Source: a cyanobacterium PCC 7702
Lineage (GTDB): Bacteria; Cyanobacteriota; Cyanobacteriia; Cyanobacteriales; Nostocaceae
Reading direction: 5' to 3'
Assembly: GCA_000332255.1 (NCBI GenBank)
Contig: KB235926.1
Coordinates: 4,312,096 to 4,376,095, forward strand
Length of the DNA stretch: 64,000 nucleotides
Part shown: positions 35,356 through 44,788 of the stretch, piece after piece
Layout: every line of letters starts with the position of its first letter
Position numbering within the stretch: the first letter of the stretch is position 1
The notes under the pieces: model-generated
What the model was told of the DNA's origin: nothing
Database searches by the model: none
What the model saw: the letters and a program-made list of their open reading frames with translations, nothing else
Translations under genes and position numbers: made by a program

Positions 35356-35958
35356 TTATAATTTCTGGGTCGGGACTTTAGCTAATGCCGCATCAACTTG
35401 TAAAAATAGGACTTGTGGAGTAGAAGTATTATCTAAAACAACATCGGCAAGTTTTACTTTTTCGGCTATGGGCATTTGACTGTTAATTCTAGCTTGTGCT
35501 TGTTCTGGAGTAAGATTGTTTCTTTGCATTAATCTTTGTATTTGCTGTTGTTCCCAGCAGCGCACCACCCAAATTTCTGTAACTATATCCGTCATCCCTG
35601 CTTCGAATAATAAAGGTATGACCAACACTAGTGTTTCTGCGGAGGATGCTGTAATTTCTTGGCAAAAGCGATCGCGTACGTAGGGGTGAATAACACTCTC
35701 TACCCAACGTCGTTGCTCTGAATCAGTAAAGATAATTTCACCTAATTTTTGCCGGTTGAGGCTACCGTTTGCTAGTAAAATTTCTGGCCCGTAACGGTGG
35801 GCGATCGCATCGAGAATAGGTGAACCCACAGCAACTGCTTCTTTTGCATAAATATCTGCATCTAAAATTGGTAAATGATGAACCCCAGCCAAATAGTTGG
35901 CAACAGTTGTTTTGCCAGTAGCAATACCTCCAGTTAAACCAATAATGCGTTTTGCCAT
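35356..35958 (-). CDS. coaE: Dephospho-CoA kinase
   Basis: A 200-residue P-loop kinase for the last step of coenzyme A synthesis. MAKRIIGLTGGIATGKTTVANYL holds the Walker A motif; LDADIYAKEAV carries the conserved acidic substrate-binding segment; VLVIPLLFEAGM and MQRNNLTPEQAQARI are the LID-region signatures. Length fits the family. It follows hemD by 17 bp on the same strand. Confidence 0.96.
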   Translation of the reverse strand: MAKRIIGLTGGIATGKTTVANYLAGVHHLPILDADIYAKEAVAVGSPILDAIAHRYGPEILLANGSLNRQKLGEIIFTDSEQRRWVESVIHPYVRDRFCQEITASSAETLVLVIPLLFEAGMTDIVTEIWVVRCWEQQQIQRLMQRNNLTPEQAQARINSQMPIAEKVKLADVVLDNTSTPQVLFLQVDAALAKVPTQKL

Positions 35959-35975
35959 GGATAATTAGCCAATAA

Positions 35976-36815
35976 CTACGAGGAAGCAGCCCATTTCACC
36001 AGTGCTTGCGTTAATCCTTCCAGAGTGTGTTCTTCTGCTTCTACATCCACACGTCCGAATAAAGAACGACAAGTTTTAGAAGTTTGCGGTCCAATAGAAG
36101 CAATACAAATTCCCTCTAAATAATTCGCGAGTGTAAATGACTGATTTTCTGTCTCAGGATTGGGAAAAATTTTTTCAAGCAACTTGCAGAAAAATTGCAC
36201 GGTTTTGGAACTAGCAAAAGTGATAGCATCAATGGTTTTATTTTGCAAGGCAACTGCTGCCGAAGTCGGGATGCTCCTCGGACAACAGGATTGATACGCC
36301 GCTACCTCCACTACCTGTGCACCTTTAGCAGTTAATTGTTGAACCAAAACTTCCCGTCCACCACTTTCTACTCTAGGAAATAAAATCTTTCGATCCGCAA
36401 CTTGTTCGGGAAAATTTTCTACTAACGAGTCGGCGATAAAGTTTGGCGGTATAAAGTCTGGTTGCAAATCGTATTGTCTGAGACTTTGGGCTGTTTTTTC
36501 CCCAACAGTAGCAATTTTAATTGCTGTCAAGGCGCCAGTATCCTGACCGTGTACTGTTAATCTGTGCACAAAGTAGTCTACAGCGTTGCTAGAAGTGAAA
36601 ATTAACCAATGGAAATCAGACAATTGCGCGATCGCCCGATCTAAAGCTTCCCAGCTCGAAGGCGGGCTAATTTCCAAAGCAGGCATTTCGATGACGTTTG
36701 CACCTGCTGCTTGCAAAAGTTCTGTAAACTGACTCGATTGTCCAGCGGAGCGCGTTACCAAAATTGTTTTGCCACGAAGGGGAAAAGCTTGCAAAAGTGG
36801 AAAATTAGTTGCCAT
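35976..36815 (-). CDS. hemD: Uroporphyrinogen-III synthase
   Basis: A 279-residue HemD that closes hydroxymethylbilane into uroporphyrinogen III. Two alpha/beta lobes are evident: GKTILVTRSAGQSSQFTELLQAAGANVIEMPALEI and the second half with DAITFASSKTVQFFCKLL and CIASIGPQTSKTCRSL. The frame runs from 36860, but ATG 36815 (MATNFPLLQAF) avoids overlapping cobA and fits the family N-terminus. cobA lies directly upstream, so two successive tetrapyrrole enzymes are coupled. Confidence 0.93.
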   Translation of the reverse strand: MATNFPLLQAFPLRGKTILVTRSAGQSSQFTELLQAAGANVIEMPALEISPPSSWEALDRAIAQLSDFHWLIFTSSNAVDYFVHRLTVHGQDTGALTAIKIATVGEKTAQSLRQYDLQPDFIPPNFIADSLVENFPEQVADRKILFPRVESGGREVLVQQLTAKGAQVVEVAAYQSCCPRSIPTSAAVALQNKTIDAITFASSKTVQFFCKLLEKIFPNPETENQSFTLANYLEGICIASIGPQTSKTCRSLFGRVDVEAEEHTLEGLTQALVKWAASS

Positions 36816-36837
36816 AGTGTTTACAGGTAGAAAGCTT

Positions 36838-37596
36838 TCACTGCGAAAAATTCTCCTCATCTATATTCTCAGGTTGAAAGTATCTTCGTAACCCCACTAC
36901 TTCTCCAATTACTATTACTGCAGGCGAAAGGGACACACCTGCTACTTGCTGCACGATAGTTTCTAACGTACCTGTCCAAATTTTTTGTTGTTTAGTACCT
37001 GCCCAACGAATAATAGCAATGGGTGTGTGTGGCGATCGCCCGTATTGCAATAATCGTCGCACAATTTCAGCTAAATTCTGTCCTCCCATTAAAATTACTA
37101 ACGTTTCTATGCTTGTCAGTACTTCCCAATTCAAAGCATCGGGTTCGTGGGCGGTACATACGGCAAAACAACGACTCAAAACCGGATCTGTTAGGGGAAT
37201 ATTTGCAAGCAAAGGTGCAGCCAAAGCAGAGGAAATTCCCGGTACTACTTCCAAATCGCAACCCGCAGCGATCGTCGCTTGTATTTCTGCACTCGAGCGA
37301 CCAAAAACGAACGGGTCCCCTGCTTTGAGGCGGACTACCTGTTTTCCTTGCTGACAGTATTTAATTAATAACTGATTGATTTCAGCTTGGGAAGTGCTGG
37401 GTTTACCTCCACGTTTTCCTACGTCCAGCTTCAGGCAATCGGGTGGTACTAGCTGCAATAATTCCGCATCTACCAGGGCATCGTAAACTAACACTTGGGC
37501 GATCGCCAGCAGCTTTTTAGCTCTCAGGGTTAGGTATGCTACATCTCCCAGTCCCGCACCTACTAGGTAAACTTTGCCCTTTGGATGATTCATCAC
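36838..37596 (-). CDS. cobA: Uroporphyrinogen-III C-methyltransferase (SUMT)
   Basis: A 252-residue SUMT. GKVYLVGAGLGDVAYLTLRAKKLL is the SAM-dependent tetrapyrrole methylase start; YDALVDAELLQL, LKAGDPFVFGR and VPGISSALAAPLLANIPLTD are family motifs. It makes precorrin-2 for siroheme and cobalamin. There is no CysG-like dehydrogenase domain. It sits immediately upstream of hemD, so branch-point enzymes are co-expressed. Confidence 0.95.
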   Translation of the reverse strand: MMNHPKGKVYLVGAGLGDVAYLTLRAKKLLAIAQVLVYDALVDAELLQLVPPDCLKLDVGKRGGKPSTSQAEINQLLIKYCQQGKQVVRLKAGDPFVFGRSSAEIQATIAAGCDLEVVPGISSALAAPLLANIPLTDPVLSRCFAVCTAHEPDALNWEVLTSIETLVILMGGQNLAEIVRRLLQYGRSPHTPIAIIRWAGTKQQKIWTGTLETIVQQVAGVSLSPAVIVIGEVVGLRRYFQPENIDEENFSQ

Positions 37597-37698
37597 TCGA
37601 TACTAGCTTGACACGGCCCTACTAATGTGTGCTGCACAAATTACCTTGCTTTTATTATTTTGTCAAAATGCACCGGTTTTAGCGAGTACGCCGTGAAA

Positions 37699-38475
37699 CT
37701 ACTGCTTTGATGCAGATTGTGCATAACATACCGGAATAATATCAATATGTTTTTCACCCTGCATAGCTGGTCTGAGAGGGATTTCTGTCGTTGGCCACAT
37801 ACTCCTATCTTCGTACAGAAATAATTGATATTTTGCTGGCAAACAGTTGGATGTATACTTTTTAACTTTGGAAAACCAGGGTGCGTATCTATCGAAGTAA
37901 TCAAATCCAGGTGCGCGTACGTGGTCAGCTTCATACGGATTTGGCTGCGGATATTCGATGGTCCTTTCCGCCACTACTGGTACCGGTAGGATAGCTATAC
38001 CATTTGGTTTGAGAATTCTGCGTATTTCTTGTATTGCTTTTCGATCATCAGGAATATGTTCTAATACGTGAGAAGCGAAAACAAAATCGTAAGTCGAATC
38101 GGTAAAAGGAAGATTTTGAATATCAACCTTATGATCTACACCTTCCATGTAGAGATCGGCTGTTTCATACTTGCCAAATTGCCGTGAAAAAAAGCTTCTT
38201 AAACATTCTTCAGGAGCAATATGAAGCATTTTCATTTGTGAGACATTCAGTCCCGCCAATACTGATTGAAGCACCAAATATTGAAACCTGTGTCTTTCTA
38301 ATGCCAAACAGCTTGGACATTGAGCATGTTTTCGCAAACCGGTAGGAGGACAGATATCTTTAAAAGGTCCTTTGTAACCGCAAATCGGACATTCGAATCT
38401 TTCTTTACGGAAATTTCTAAGTTGAAATGCTAGCGCCGAGATTCTTCTGAAGATTTCTCTGAAATGTGATGACAT
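37699..38475 (-). CDS. Zinc-ribbon class I methyltransferase
   Basis: A 258-residue protein. An N-terminal Cys pattern (CPICGYKGPFKDICPP, then AQCPSCLALERHR) forms a zinc-binding module. The methyltransferase fold follows: MLHIAPEECLRSF, YMEGVDHKVDIQNLPF, FVFASHVLEHIPDDRKAIQEI and PNGIAILPVPV. The classical GxGxG is replaced by the HIAPE variant seen in such small methyltransferases. ATG 38475 is preferred over a TTG two codons upstream. Substrate unknown, perhaps glycan or lipid in nature. Confidence 0.75.
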   Translation of the reverse strand: MSSHFREIFRRISALAFQLRNFRKERFECPICGYKGPFKDICPPTGLRKHAQCPSCLALERHRFQYLVLQSVLAGLNVSQMKMLHIAPEECLRSFFSRQFGKYETADLYMEGVDHKVDIQNLPFTDSTYDFVFASHVLEHIPDDRKAIQEIRRILKPNGIAILPVPVVAERTIEYPQPNPYEADHVRAPGFDYFDRYAPWFSKVKKYTSNCLPAKYQLFLYEDRSMWPTTEIPLRPAMQGEKHIDIIPVCYAQSASKQ

Positions 38476-38642
38476 GCGCAAGAATTTTGAAGACGGATTG
38501 CTTTTGCTTTTTTCAAAGAATTATGGGCTCGATATATAAGGTCTTGATAAGATAAATCTAAGAAGAATGAAGCTAGCTAAAGTTTGTACTCTTAAGTAAA
38601 TTTAGAGGCTTGAGACCTTGTCCTTATGTTTTGTGGCAGCAA

Positions 38643-39650
38643 CTAAAACCTTACAACCACTTTGCCGCAGTTTTGGCCGCTGAGTAAATATTCTACTGCT
38701 GCCGGGATAGACTCTATACCCTGAAATGGAGTTGCATCGACTACAACTTTGAGTTGATTGCTATAAAACAAGTCTAACAGGCGATCGCGTGCCGCAGCAG
38801 CATGTTCTTGATAAAAAGGCATAACAAAGCCATGTACGGAAGCAGCTTTCCAAAATATTTTGTGATAAATGCGAGGTTGGGTTACTTCCTCTATGTTTTT
38901 ACCGTATTCGGAAATAAAACCAACTACAACTAAACGTCCTCGAATTGCTAAATTGTCTGCACAGACATCAAAAACTTGGCTACCAACACAATCGAAAACC
39001 AAATCGATTCCGTGGGGATATTCTTGTTTGAGCACTTGCTCTAGGTTTTCTGTGCGGTAGTTAATTGGGCGATCGCATCCTAAATTTGCAAGCAGCTGCA
39101 CCTTTTGTTGAGAACCACAAGTACCGATAACATGATTTCCTGCTAGCTTCGCCAATTGCACTGCAATGTGTCCCGTTCCTCCTGCTGCTGCTGTAACTAA
39201 AACTACTTCATTACTTTTCATTTTTCCTACTTTTTCTAGCGCCACCAAAGCTGATATTCCTGTAGGTATGAGAGTTAATACTTCTGGTGTAGCTTGGCGA
39301 ACTTTAATGGCAAGATTCGCATCGATTAGTTGGTATTCGCGATATCCTCCTCCTTTTGCTGTAGTCACCACAGCATCACCAATATGAAAGTTTTGAACGT
39401 TATCTCCTACAGCTACTACTTCCCCAACAGCTTCTACACCCAAATCAAAAGGGGGCGTTAAGTTCACATAAGCAACTTTTCCTTGACAAACTAAAGTATC
39501 AAACCCACCATTAATTCCAGCAAATTTGTTACGAACTAAAATTTCATCCGCAGCCGGCTCAGGAATAGGAACTTCTATAATTTCTACAGCTGCTTTAAAA
39601 TCCACAGCAAACTGTTTTGCTATTAACTTTCTGTAAACTTTTGAACTCAT
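38643..39650 (-). CDS. Zinc-type alcohol dehydrogenase / quinone-oxidoreductase-like (MDR) protein
   Basis: A 335-residue medium-chain dehydrogenase/reductase. The GroES-like part has GINGGFDTLVCQG and FDLGVEAVGEVVAVGDNVQNF. The NAD(P)-binding segment is VTAAAGGTGHIAVQLAKLAGNHVIGTCG, the AxxGxxG variant of NADPH-dependent quinone reductases. No zinc-ligand set is seen, supporting the zinc-free QOR/PTGR group. It is near the decayed hydroxylase locus; its substrate is unknown. Confidence 0.87.
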   Translation of the reverse strand: MSSKVYRKLIAKQFAVDFKAAVEIIEVPIPEPAADEILVRNKFAGINGGFDTLVCQGKVAYVNLTPPFDLGVEAVGEVVAVGDNVQNFHIGDAVVTTAKGGGYREYQLIDANLAIKVRQATPEVLTLIPTGISALVALEKVGKMKSNEVVLVTAAAGGTGHIAVQLAKLAGNHVIGTCGSQQKVQLLANLGCDRPINYRTENLEQVLKQEYPHGIDLVFDCVGSQVFDVCADNLAIRGRLVVVGFISEYGKNIEEVTQPRIYHKIFWKAASVHGFVMPFYQEHAAAARDRLLDLFYSNQLKVVVDATPFQGIESIPAAVEYLLSGQNCGKVVVRF

Positions 39651-39783
39651 TATTTGATATGATTACCAAGCGAGTGGCTTTGATGCAAGCCGATAACTAA
39701 AAAAAGAAATTCTTAATTATTTGCGAGCATCCAGTCAAACCTGAAAGTGTTTCTCCTTTGGTTCGAGTTCGAGAAGATACTCT

Positions 39784-39917
39784 TTATGCAGTACGACGAA
39801 GTAATTGCGCTCCTAAATTACCTAAAGTTGCTAGTATTTTCTTGATTCCAGCTTCCTTAAGATAAGCATGGTATTCATTTGCTTTAGTAGTTAAAGTTCT
39901 GCTTTTTGTCTCTTCAT
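39784..39917 (-). pseudogene. Small gene with apparent frameshift (about 44 codons)
   Basis: An AGAGG ribosome binding site and ATG (39917) open a frame that stops after eight codons. Shifting by one base at an A5 run (plus-strand T5 at 39903-39907) opens a frame reading SRTLTTKANEYHAYLKEAG to the stop at 39784, with a basic helical tail. One missing base would explain it. It lies just downstream of the nonsense-interrupted hydroxylase. No homologue is recognised; a chance open frame is possible. Confidence 0.35.
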
Positions 39918-39926
39918 TATTTCCTC

Positions 39927-40727
39927 TTAAGCTTTTAAGGCTTGATCCCACTCCAGTTGATGCGCTAAACCGTACTTGATAAAGTCTTCTTCTTTGGCGC
40001 GATCGTTTTTACCAAAAACGCCCAAGCTGTAGGGATTGTCTTGCATGCGCTGCGCGACTTACTCTTTTTCGAATTGAATCGCTTCTTCTCGAGACCAGTC
40101 TGGTTTCAAAAAGTCTACAACCAAAACAGTTCTATCATAATTGGTGTAATTGTGCGGGCAGTGGGGATAGCTGTGGTCTAGGACCATGAATTCTCCTTCA
40201 TGCCAATAAAGTTTTTGGTGGCATATTTTCATAGCCACATCTCCTTCTGGGACGATCAATCCCAGATAACCGCGATTCATGTGAGGGTTGTAGTTAACGT
40301 GCAGCTTAACGTCTAAGCCGGGATGGAATGTACTGTAGTAAACATTTCTAATAATATTATCATGGCTAGAGTTAACTTTTTCTATTACCTTAGTTAAATT
40401 AGGAAAATATTTATTTCTCAATAGCGAAGCTTTTTCGGGGGCATATTTACCGTTGTAATCGGGATAGTTAATTTGATGTGCTTGAATATATTCCTCAATA
40501 AACATGCCTTGAAATAAAATTCCAAAGGCGCTATATTTAGATTTTTTTTTAGTTTTAATGGTTTTACTTTTCGGACCAAGAACATTGTAGGTAAATTTTA
40601 ATTCTTCTGGAGAAGCGTTATTAACAAAGTTGAGATATTCATCTCGAATTAATTGCCAATTATCTTGAAAGAGTTTGAGAAAAGGAAACTGCTCGGGATT
40701 GAGATGATACTCGTTAAAATTTTCCAT
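39927..40727 (-). pseudogene. Aspartyl/asparaginyl beta-hydroxylase-like gene interrupted by an in-frame TAA
   Basis: The first 222 codons (40727-40062) encode a hydroxylase-like protein with HPGLDVKLHVNYNP, GYLGLIVPEGD, HEGEFMVLDHSYPHCPHN and YDRTVLVVDFLKP, resembling the double-stranded beta-helix of the AspH family. A TAA at 40061-40059 ends it. The same frame then runs 43 more sense codons, VAQRMQDNPYSLGVFGKNDR onward to EWDQALKA, before the true-looking stop at 39927. That tail has normal codon use. CAA to TAA is the simplest explanation, because it restores a Gln between EKE and VAQRM. The core fold with its likely Fe ligands is upstream of the stop, so a truncated 222-residue enzyme may still be made. 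Confidence 0.65.
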
Positions 40728-40842
40728 AAATTTTTCTCCTCAACAACAGCGAGTAAAAAACAGTTACACAATGAGGGAATTGGCCTTGTGTGCCAGTACG
40801 ATTGATTTTGAGTTCTGTACTCATTTTAATGTGAGGTTTACC

Positions 40843-42318
40843 GTGTCTGAAGCTTCTTTATTAGATCTCATTATTAAAAAAGTGCGGGTGGTGCGTCCCC
40901 ATCAGGAGGCTGTGGAATTGCTGGATTTAGGAATTAAAGATGGAAAGTTTGTGGAAATTGCTGCAAATATTAGCCCCAGCAAAGGCAAAGAGATATTTGA
41001 TGCTCAAAATTTATTGGGTTTTCCTGGGGTTGTAGATGCTCACATGCACATTGGTATTTACCAACCGCTTGATAGGGATGCTGTGACAGAAAGCAAGGCA
41101 GCAGCAAGCGGCGGTGTAACTACTAGTTTGAATTACATTCGCACAGGACAGTATTATCTTAATAAGGGAGGTCCTTACAAAGATTTTTTCCCAGAGGTAT
41201 TGGCATTATCGCAAGGAAATTTTTTTGTTGATTACGGCTATCATATTGCCACAATTAGTGCAGCTCATATAGATGAGATGCCAATGCTGTTTGAGGAATA
41301 TGGAATTAGATCGTTTAAAATCTTTATGTTTTATGGGGGCTATGGTTTGCATGGTCTTAGCGATCGCCAAGATTTGTTTTTGATGATTAATAAAGAGGAA
41401 AGGTATGACTTGGCTCACTTTGAATTTGTGATGCGCGGTCTGGTAAAGCTTCAACAAATGTATCCGCAAGCAAGCGATCGCCTCAGTCTCAGTCTCCATT
41501 GCGAAGTGGCGGAAATTCTCAGCGCCTACACCAAAATTGTCCAGCAAGATCCTAACCTTACGGGTTTACGAGCATACAGTGCAGCCCGTCCTCCCCACTC
41601 GGAAGGATTAGCAATCTGTATTGCTTCCTATTTAGGATACGAAACCAACTGTCTCAATATCAATTTATTGCACCTTAGTTCCCGCAAGGCAGTAGAAGCT
41701 GCTTTGATGATGCAAAATTTATTTCCGCACATTAATTTTCGACGGGAAGTAACAGTGGGACACCTTCTTTTGGATACAAATGCACCTGCAGGTCAGCTAG
41801 CAAAAGTAAACCCGCCCATTCGTTCTCGTGCAGACGTTGAATACTTGTGGCAAGCCGTACTCAATCACCAAATTGATTGGATTGTCAGTGACCACGCCTG
41901 TTGTTCTGCGGAGAAAAAAGTTAGTCAAAAACATCCCAATAACGTTTGGCTTGCCAAATCTGGCTTTGGCGGTACAGAATATCTGCTTTCCGGCGTTTTT
42001 AGCGAAGGTAGCAAACGCGGTATGTCCTACAATCACATGGCTAGATTGTTAAGCTGGAATCCTGCACAACGATTTGGACTGGATTGCAAAGGTGATATCG
42101 CCCTTGGTTATGATGCAGATTTAGTGCTGCTAGATCCCCGCGAAACTTTTGTAGTTCGGGCTAGTGAGTCGCAGTCACAACAAGGCTATACTCCCTTTGA
42201 AGGACTAGAGTTAACAGGACGGGTAAAAAGTACCTTTTTACGCGGAAACTTGATTTACGACAAAGGGGAAGTTTTGGGTCAACCTACTGGGCGTTACCTT
42301 CTGACTTCCACCAAATAG
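40843..42318 (+). CDS. Dihydropyrimidinase / dihydroorotase-family cyclic amidohydrolase
   Basis: A 491-residue amidohydrolase with a complete binuclear metal site: VDAHMHIG (first His pair), the carbamylatable Lys in SFKIFMFYGG, His in LSLHCEV, His in LLHLSSRKAV, and the catalytic Asp in IVSDHACCS. The frame opens at ATG 40771, but GTG 40843 (MSEASLLDLIIKKVRVVRP) has AGG seven bases before and matches the family N-terminus. Members hydrolyse dihydropyrimidines, hydantoins, allantoin or dihydroorotate; this one is not assignable to one substrate. It is divergent from the decayed hydroxylase and convergent with the cupin gene 33 bp away. Confidence 0.87.
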   Translation: MSEASLLDLIIKKVRVVRPHQEAVELLDLGIKDGKFVEIAANISPSKGKEIFDAQNLLGFPGVVDAHMHIGIYQPLDRDAVTESKAAASGGVTTSLNYIRTGQYYLNKGGPYKDFFPEVLALSQGNFFVDYGYHIATISAAHIDEMPMLFEEYGIRSFKIFMFYGGYGLHGLSDRQDLFLMINKEERYDLAHFEFVMRGLVKLQQMYPQASDRLSLSLHCEVAEILSAYTKIVQQDPNLTGLRAYSAARPPHSEGLAICIASYLGYETNCLNINLLHLSSRKAVEAALMMQNLFPHINFRREVTVGHLLLDTNAPAGQLAKVNPPIRSRADVEYLWQAVLNHQIDWIVSDHACCSAEKKVSQKHPNNVWLAKSGFGGTEYLLSGVFSEGSKRGMSYNHMARLLSWNPAQRFGLDCKGDIALGYDADLVLLDPRETFVVRASESQSQQGYTPFEGLELTGRVKSTFLRGNLIYDKGEVLGQPTGRYLLTSTK

Positions 42319-42351
42319 CAACAAAGCCAGTAATTACGATCGCCCCTCATC

Positions 42352-43284
42352 CTAAGAGATATCATATGACAAAACAGTTCCAACTTGTGACAAATCCCTA
42401 TCAACTCGGATAAAGAACAAGCAGCCATCATCCGTGCGATGCCAAGGGGCGGTAGCAAAGCTGGGACAGTAGCCAAAGTGATCTTTGGCAAAATGATAAT
42501 CTCCTATGTTGCAGTACCCGGCTAAGCAATAGGACTCCTCATTGTAGCATTGAATCATTGGATACCTGCCATTATAGTGGGGTAAAATCGCAAGCAACCA
42601 TACTCCACCGCCGTTGCCATCTTTTCTCAGCCACTTTTTGTTTGCTTGCAGGAATTGTGCTGTATCAGTTTTGCCCCAGGGCAGCAATCTAGTATCCAAG
42701 GCTGGAATAAAATTACTTAATACAGCGTCCGGGTGATCTGCTTGGGCATTTTTATACTCAAAAGAAGCGTTTGCCATCCACAGGGCTTCTACTTCTTCGT
42801 TATCCAAGACCTTCCAAGGTCCAACTTTTACTCCTGCTGGTATAAAAGAGTAACCGTGTTTGCCTAGTCGCCACTCACCTACTCGAATAGTACCCTTGAG
42901 TACGAATATTTCCAAATCAGCTGTAAATATGCCAGAAGGAGCCTCGAACTCGGGTGGTAGTACTACTTTTGCAGTTGATGCACCGCAATAATTATGCCAG
43001 GTTAGCAACCGACGCCTTCCAGAAACAACTTCCTTTGGCATACCAGTAATTCGCCATTCATCTTCTTCGGGTAGTGAATTGGTATCAAAAAACTGATACT
43101 GTCGCGGTATATACTCTTTGGAAATGGCGGTGCATCTTCCAGAAAGATTCATCCGTCCTCTACCGTCTCCTCCCCAATCTTCTTTGATGAAGACTGTTTG
43201 CAAATCGAAATTTCTATTTTTTTGACCCACAATTGTATCTAAAATAAAAAACCTTGCCAAAGTCTTGTTTGTTTGCTTGCTCAC
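42352..43284 (-). CDS. Cupin-like protein of unknown function
   Basis: A 310-residue protein with a probable GTG start. Two cupin-like halves seem present: LTWHNYCGASTAKVVLPPEFEAPSG, then LEIFVLKGTIRVGEWRLGKHGYSFIPAGVKVGPW, which has the strand pattern and the Gly-rich turn of a cupin barrel; the C-terminal half has GYCPSFATAPWHRTDDGCLFFIRVDRDLS. The usual two-His plus Glu metal set is not obvious. It lies 36 bp downstream of the hisS-like gene on the same strand. Function unknown. Confidence 0.6.
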   Translation of the reverse strand: MSKQTNKTLARFFILDTIVGQKNRNFDLQTVFIKEDWGGDGRGRMNLSGRCTAISKEYIPRQYQFFDTNSLPEEDEWRITGMPKEVVSGRRRLLTWHNYCGASTAKVVLPPEFEAPSGIFTADLEIFVLKGTIRVGEWRLGKHGYSFIPAGVKVGPWKVLDNEEVEALWMANASFEYKNAQADHPDAVLSNFIPALDTRLLPWGKTDTAQFLQANKKWLRKDGNGGGVWLLAILPHYNGRYPMIQCYNEESYCLAGYCNIGDYHFAKDHFGYCPSFATAPWHRTDDGCLFFIRVDRDLSQVGTVLSYDIS

Positions 43285-43320
43285 AAACTAAATAATACGG
43301 GTAAATAATGTTGTTATTTT

Positions 43321-44724
43321 TCAGGTAAGCTTGTGATTTTGCAGTCTCTGCTTGATTTCTGCTGCTAAATTTGCGAGCGCCACTTCTACTTGTTCGCCTG
43401 TTTTTAAATTTTTCAGGGAGGATTTTTGATCTGCAGCTTCATCGGGACCTATAATCACGCAAAATTGGATTCCTTGTTTATCAGCAAATTGAAATTGTTT
43501 GCTCAATCCTCGTTTCTCAAAACTAGTGATAACATTAATACCTGCCTGGCGTAAATCTTGAGATACTTTTAAATACAGTGGCATCAAATCTTCTTGCAAG
43601 TTTACTACCAGCACCTGTGCTGGTGTCGGAGCCAAAGTATTTAAAATTCCAGCTTTGAGCAAGCGACTGAGCAAGCGGGTTAAGCCGATAGAAATTCCGA
43701 CACCGGGCATTTTTTCGCCTAAAAATATCCCGACTAGTTCTTCGTATCTACCGCCAGAACAAATACTGCCTAAGGCTTCATGTCCTAGTAAAGTTGTTTC
43801 GTAAACTGTTCCTGTATAGTAATCAAGACCGCGAGCGATGGATAAATCGATGCAGAAACGATTTTCAGGAACTCCTAAATTACGAACACCTGCAATCACC
43901 GTTTCTAGTTCTGTGACTCCCAGACTAAATTGTTCGTTTTCCGGCAGATTTTGACTGAGGTATTTGAGTTTATCTAATACTTCATCAACCGTACCATTAA
44001 TTTTTATAAAATCGATAATTTTGCGACTTTGTTCCGATAGAATGCCTTGTTTTTCTAACTCTTGTTTGACTCGGTTCTCGCCGACTTTTTCTAATGTATC
44101 GATAATGCTGATACAAGATTTAATTTTGTTGGTCTCAATTCCTGCTGCTTGAAACAAGCCAGTGAGAATTTTACGATTGTTAATGCGAATAATAAAATCA
44201 CCAATGTTGATGGCTTCAAATATTTCGGTGATGATTGCAGGCATTTGCGCGTCGTAGAGCAAGCTTAATTCTCGACGGCCAACAACGTCAATATCACACT
44301 GGCGAAATTGACGAAACCGTCCATCTTTTGCTCTTTCTCCCCGAAATACAACATCCATTTGGTAGCGGGCAAAAGGAAATGTTAATTCGTGCAGGTGGCG
44401 AGCGATGTATGCGGCCAAAGGAACTGTTTGGTCAAATTTTAAAGCGCGTTCTTCGGAATTTGTTTCTCCGGCTTTATCTTTTTCTGCTTGTCGATTGGGA
44501 GGTAAGATGGGACTAATGCCATAAATAATATTGTCTCCTTGATTGCCTTTGGCTTGTAGAACTTCTAATCTTTCTACGGCGGGGGTTTCAATAGGAGTAA
44601 ATCCGTAGCTTTCAAAAACTCTGCGGATAGTATCGAGCAAATATATTTCTAGGCGTTTTTCGCCGGGAAGAAATTCTGGAAAGCCGCTGGGGGTGGAAAA
44701 ATTTATTTTTTCGCCTTTGGTCAT
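43321..44724 (-). CDS. hisS: Histidyl-tRNA synthetase, archaeal/eukaryotic-like type
   Basis: A 467-residue class II synthetase. Motif 2 is RYQMDVVFRGERAKDGRFRQ with QCDID; the histidine-specific LDYYTGTVYE and motif 3 GVGISIGLTRLLSR are intact, then an anticodon-binding domain (VLVVNLQEDLMPLYLK). The ALKFDQTVPLAAYIARHL segment resembles the archaeal and eukaryotic HisRS form, unlike the usual bacterial one. ATG 44724 (MTKGEKINFSTPSGFPEFLP) is preferred over TTG 44781. Whether the genome has a second, standard HisRS is not visible. All key residues are present, so an active enzyme is likely. Confidence 0.85.
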   Translation of the reverse strand: MTKGEKINFSTPSGFPEFLPGEKRLEIYLLDTIRRVFESYGFTPIETPAVERLEVLQAKGNQGDNIIYGISPILPPNRQAEKDKAGETNSEERALKFDQTVPLAAYIARHLHELTFPFARYQMDVVFRGERAKDGRFRQFRQCDIDVVGRRELSLLYDAQMPAIITEIFEAINIGDFIIRINNRKILTGLFQAAGIETNKIKSCISIIDTLEKVGENRVKQELEKQGILSEQSRKIIDFIKINGTVDEVLDKLKYLSQNLPENEQFSLGVTELETVIAGVRNLGVPENRFCIDLSIARGLDYYTGTVYETTLLGHEALGSICSGGRYEELVGIFLGEKMPGVGISIGLTRLLSRLLKAGILNTLAPTPAQVLVVNLQEDLMPLYLKVSQDLRQAGINVITSFEKRGLSKQFQFADKQGIQFCVIIGPDEAADQKSSLKNLKTGEQVEVALANLAAEIKQRLQNHKLT

Positions 44725-44788
44725 GCCTGGAATGGATGGTGGGTAATAGATAAGTTGGGCAGTGGTTTTTGAGTTTATCAACTTAACT

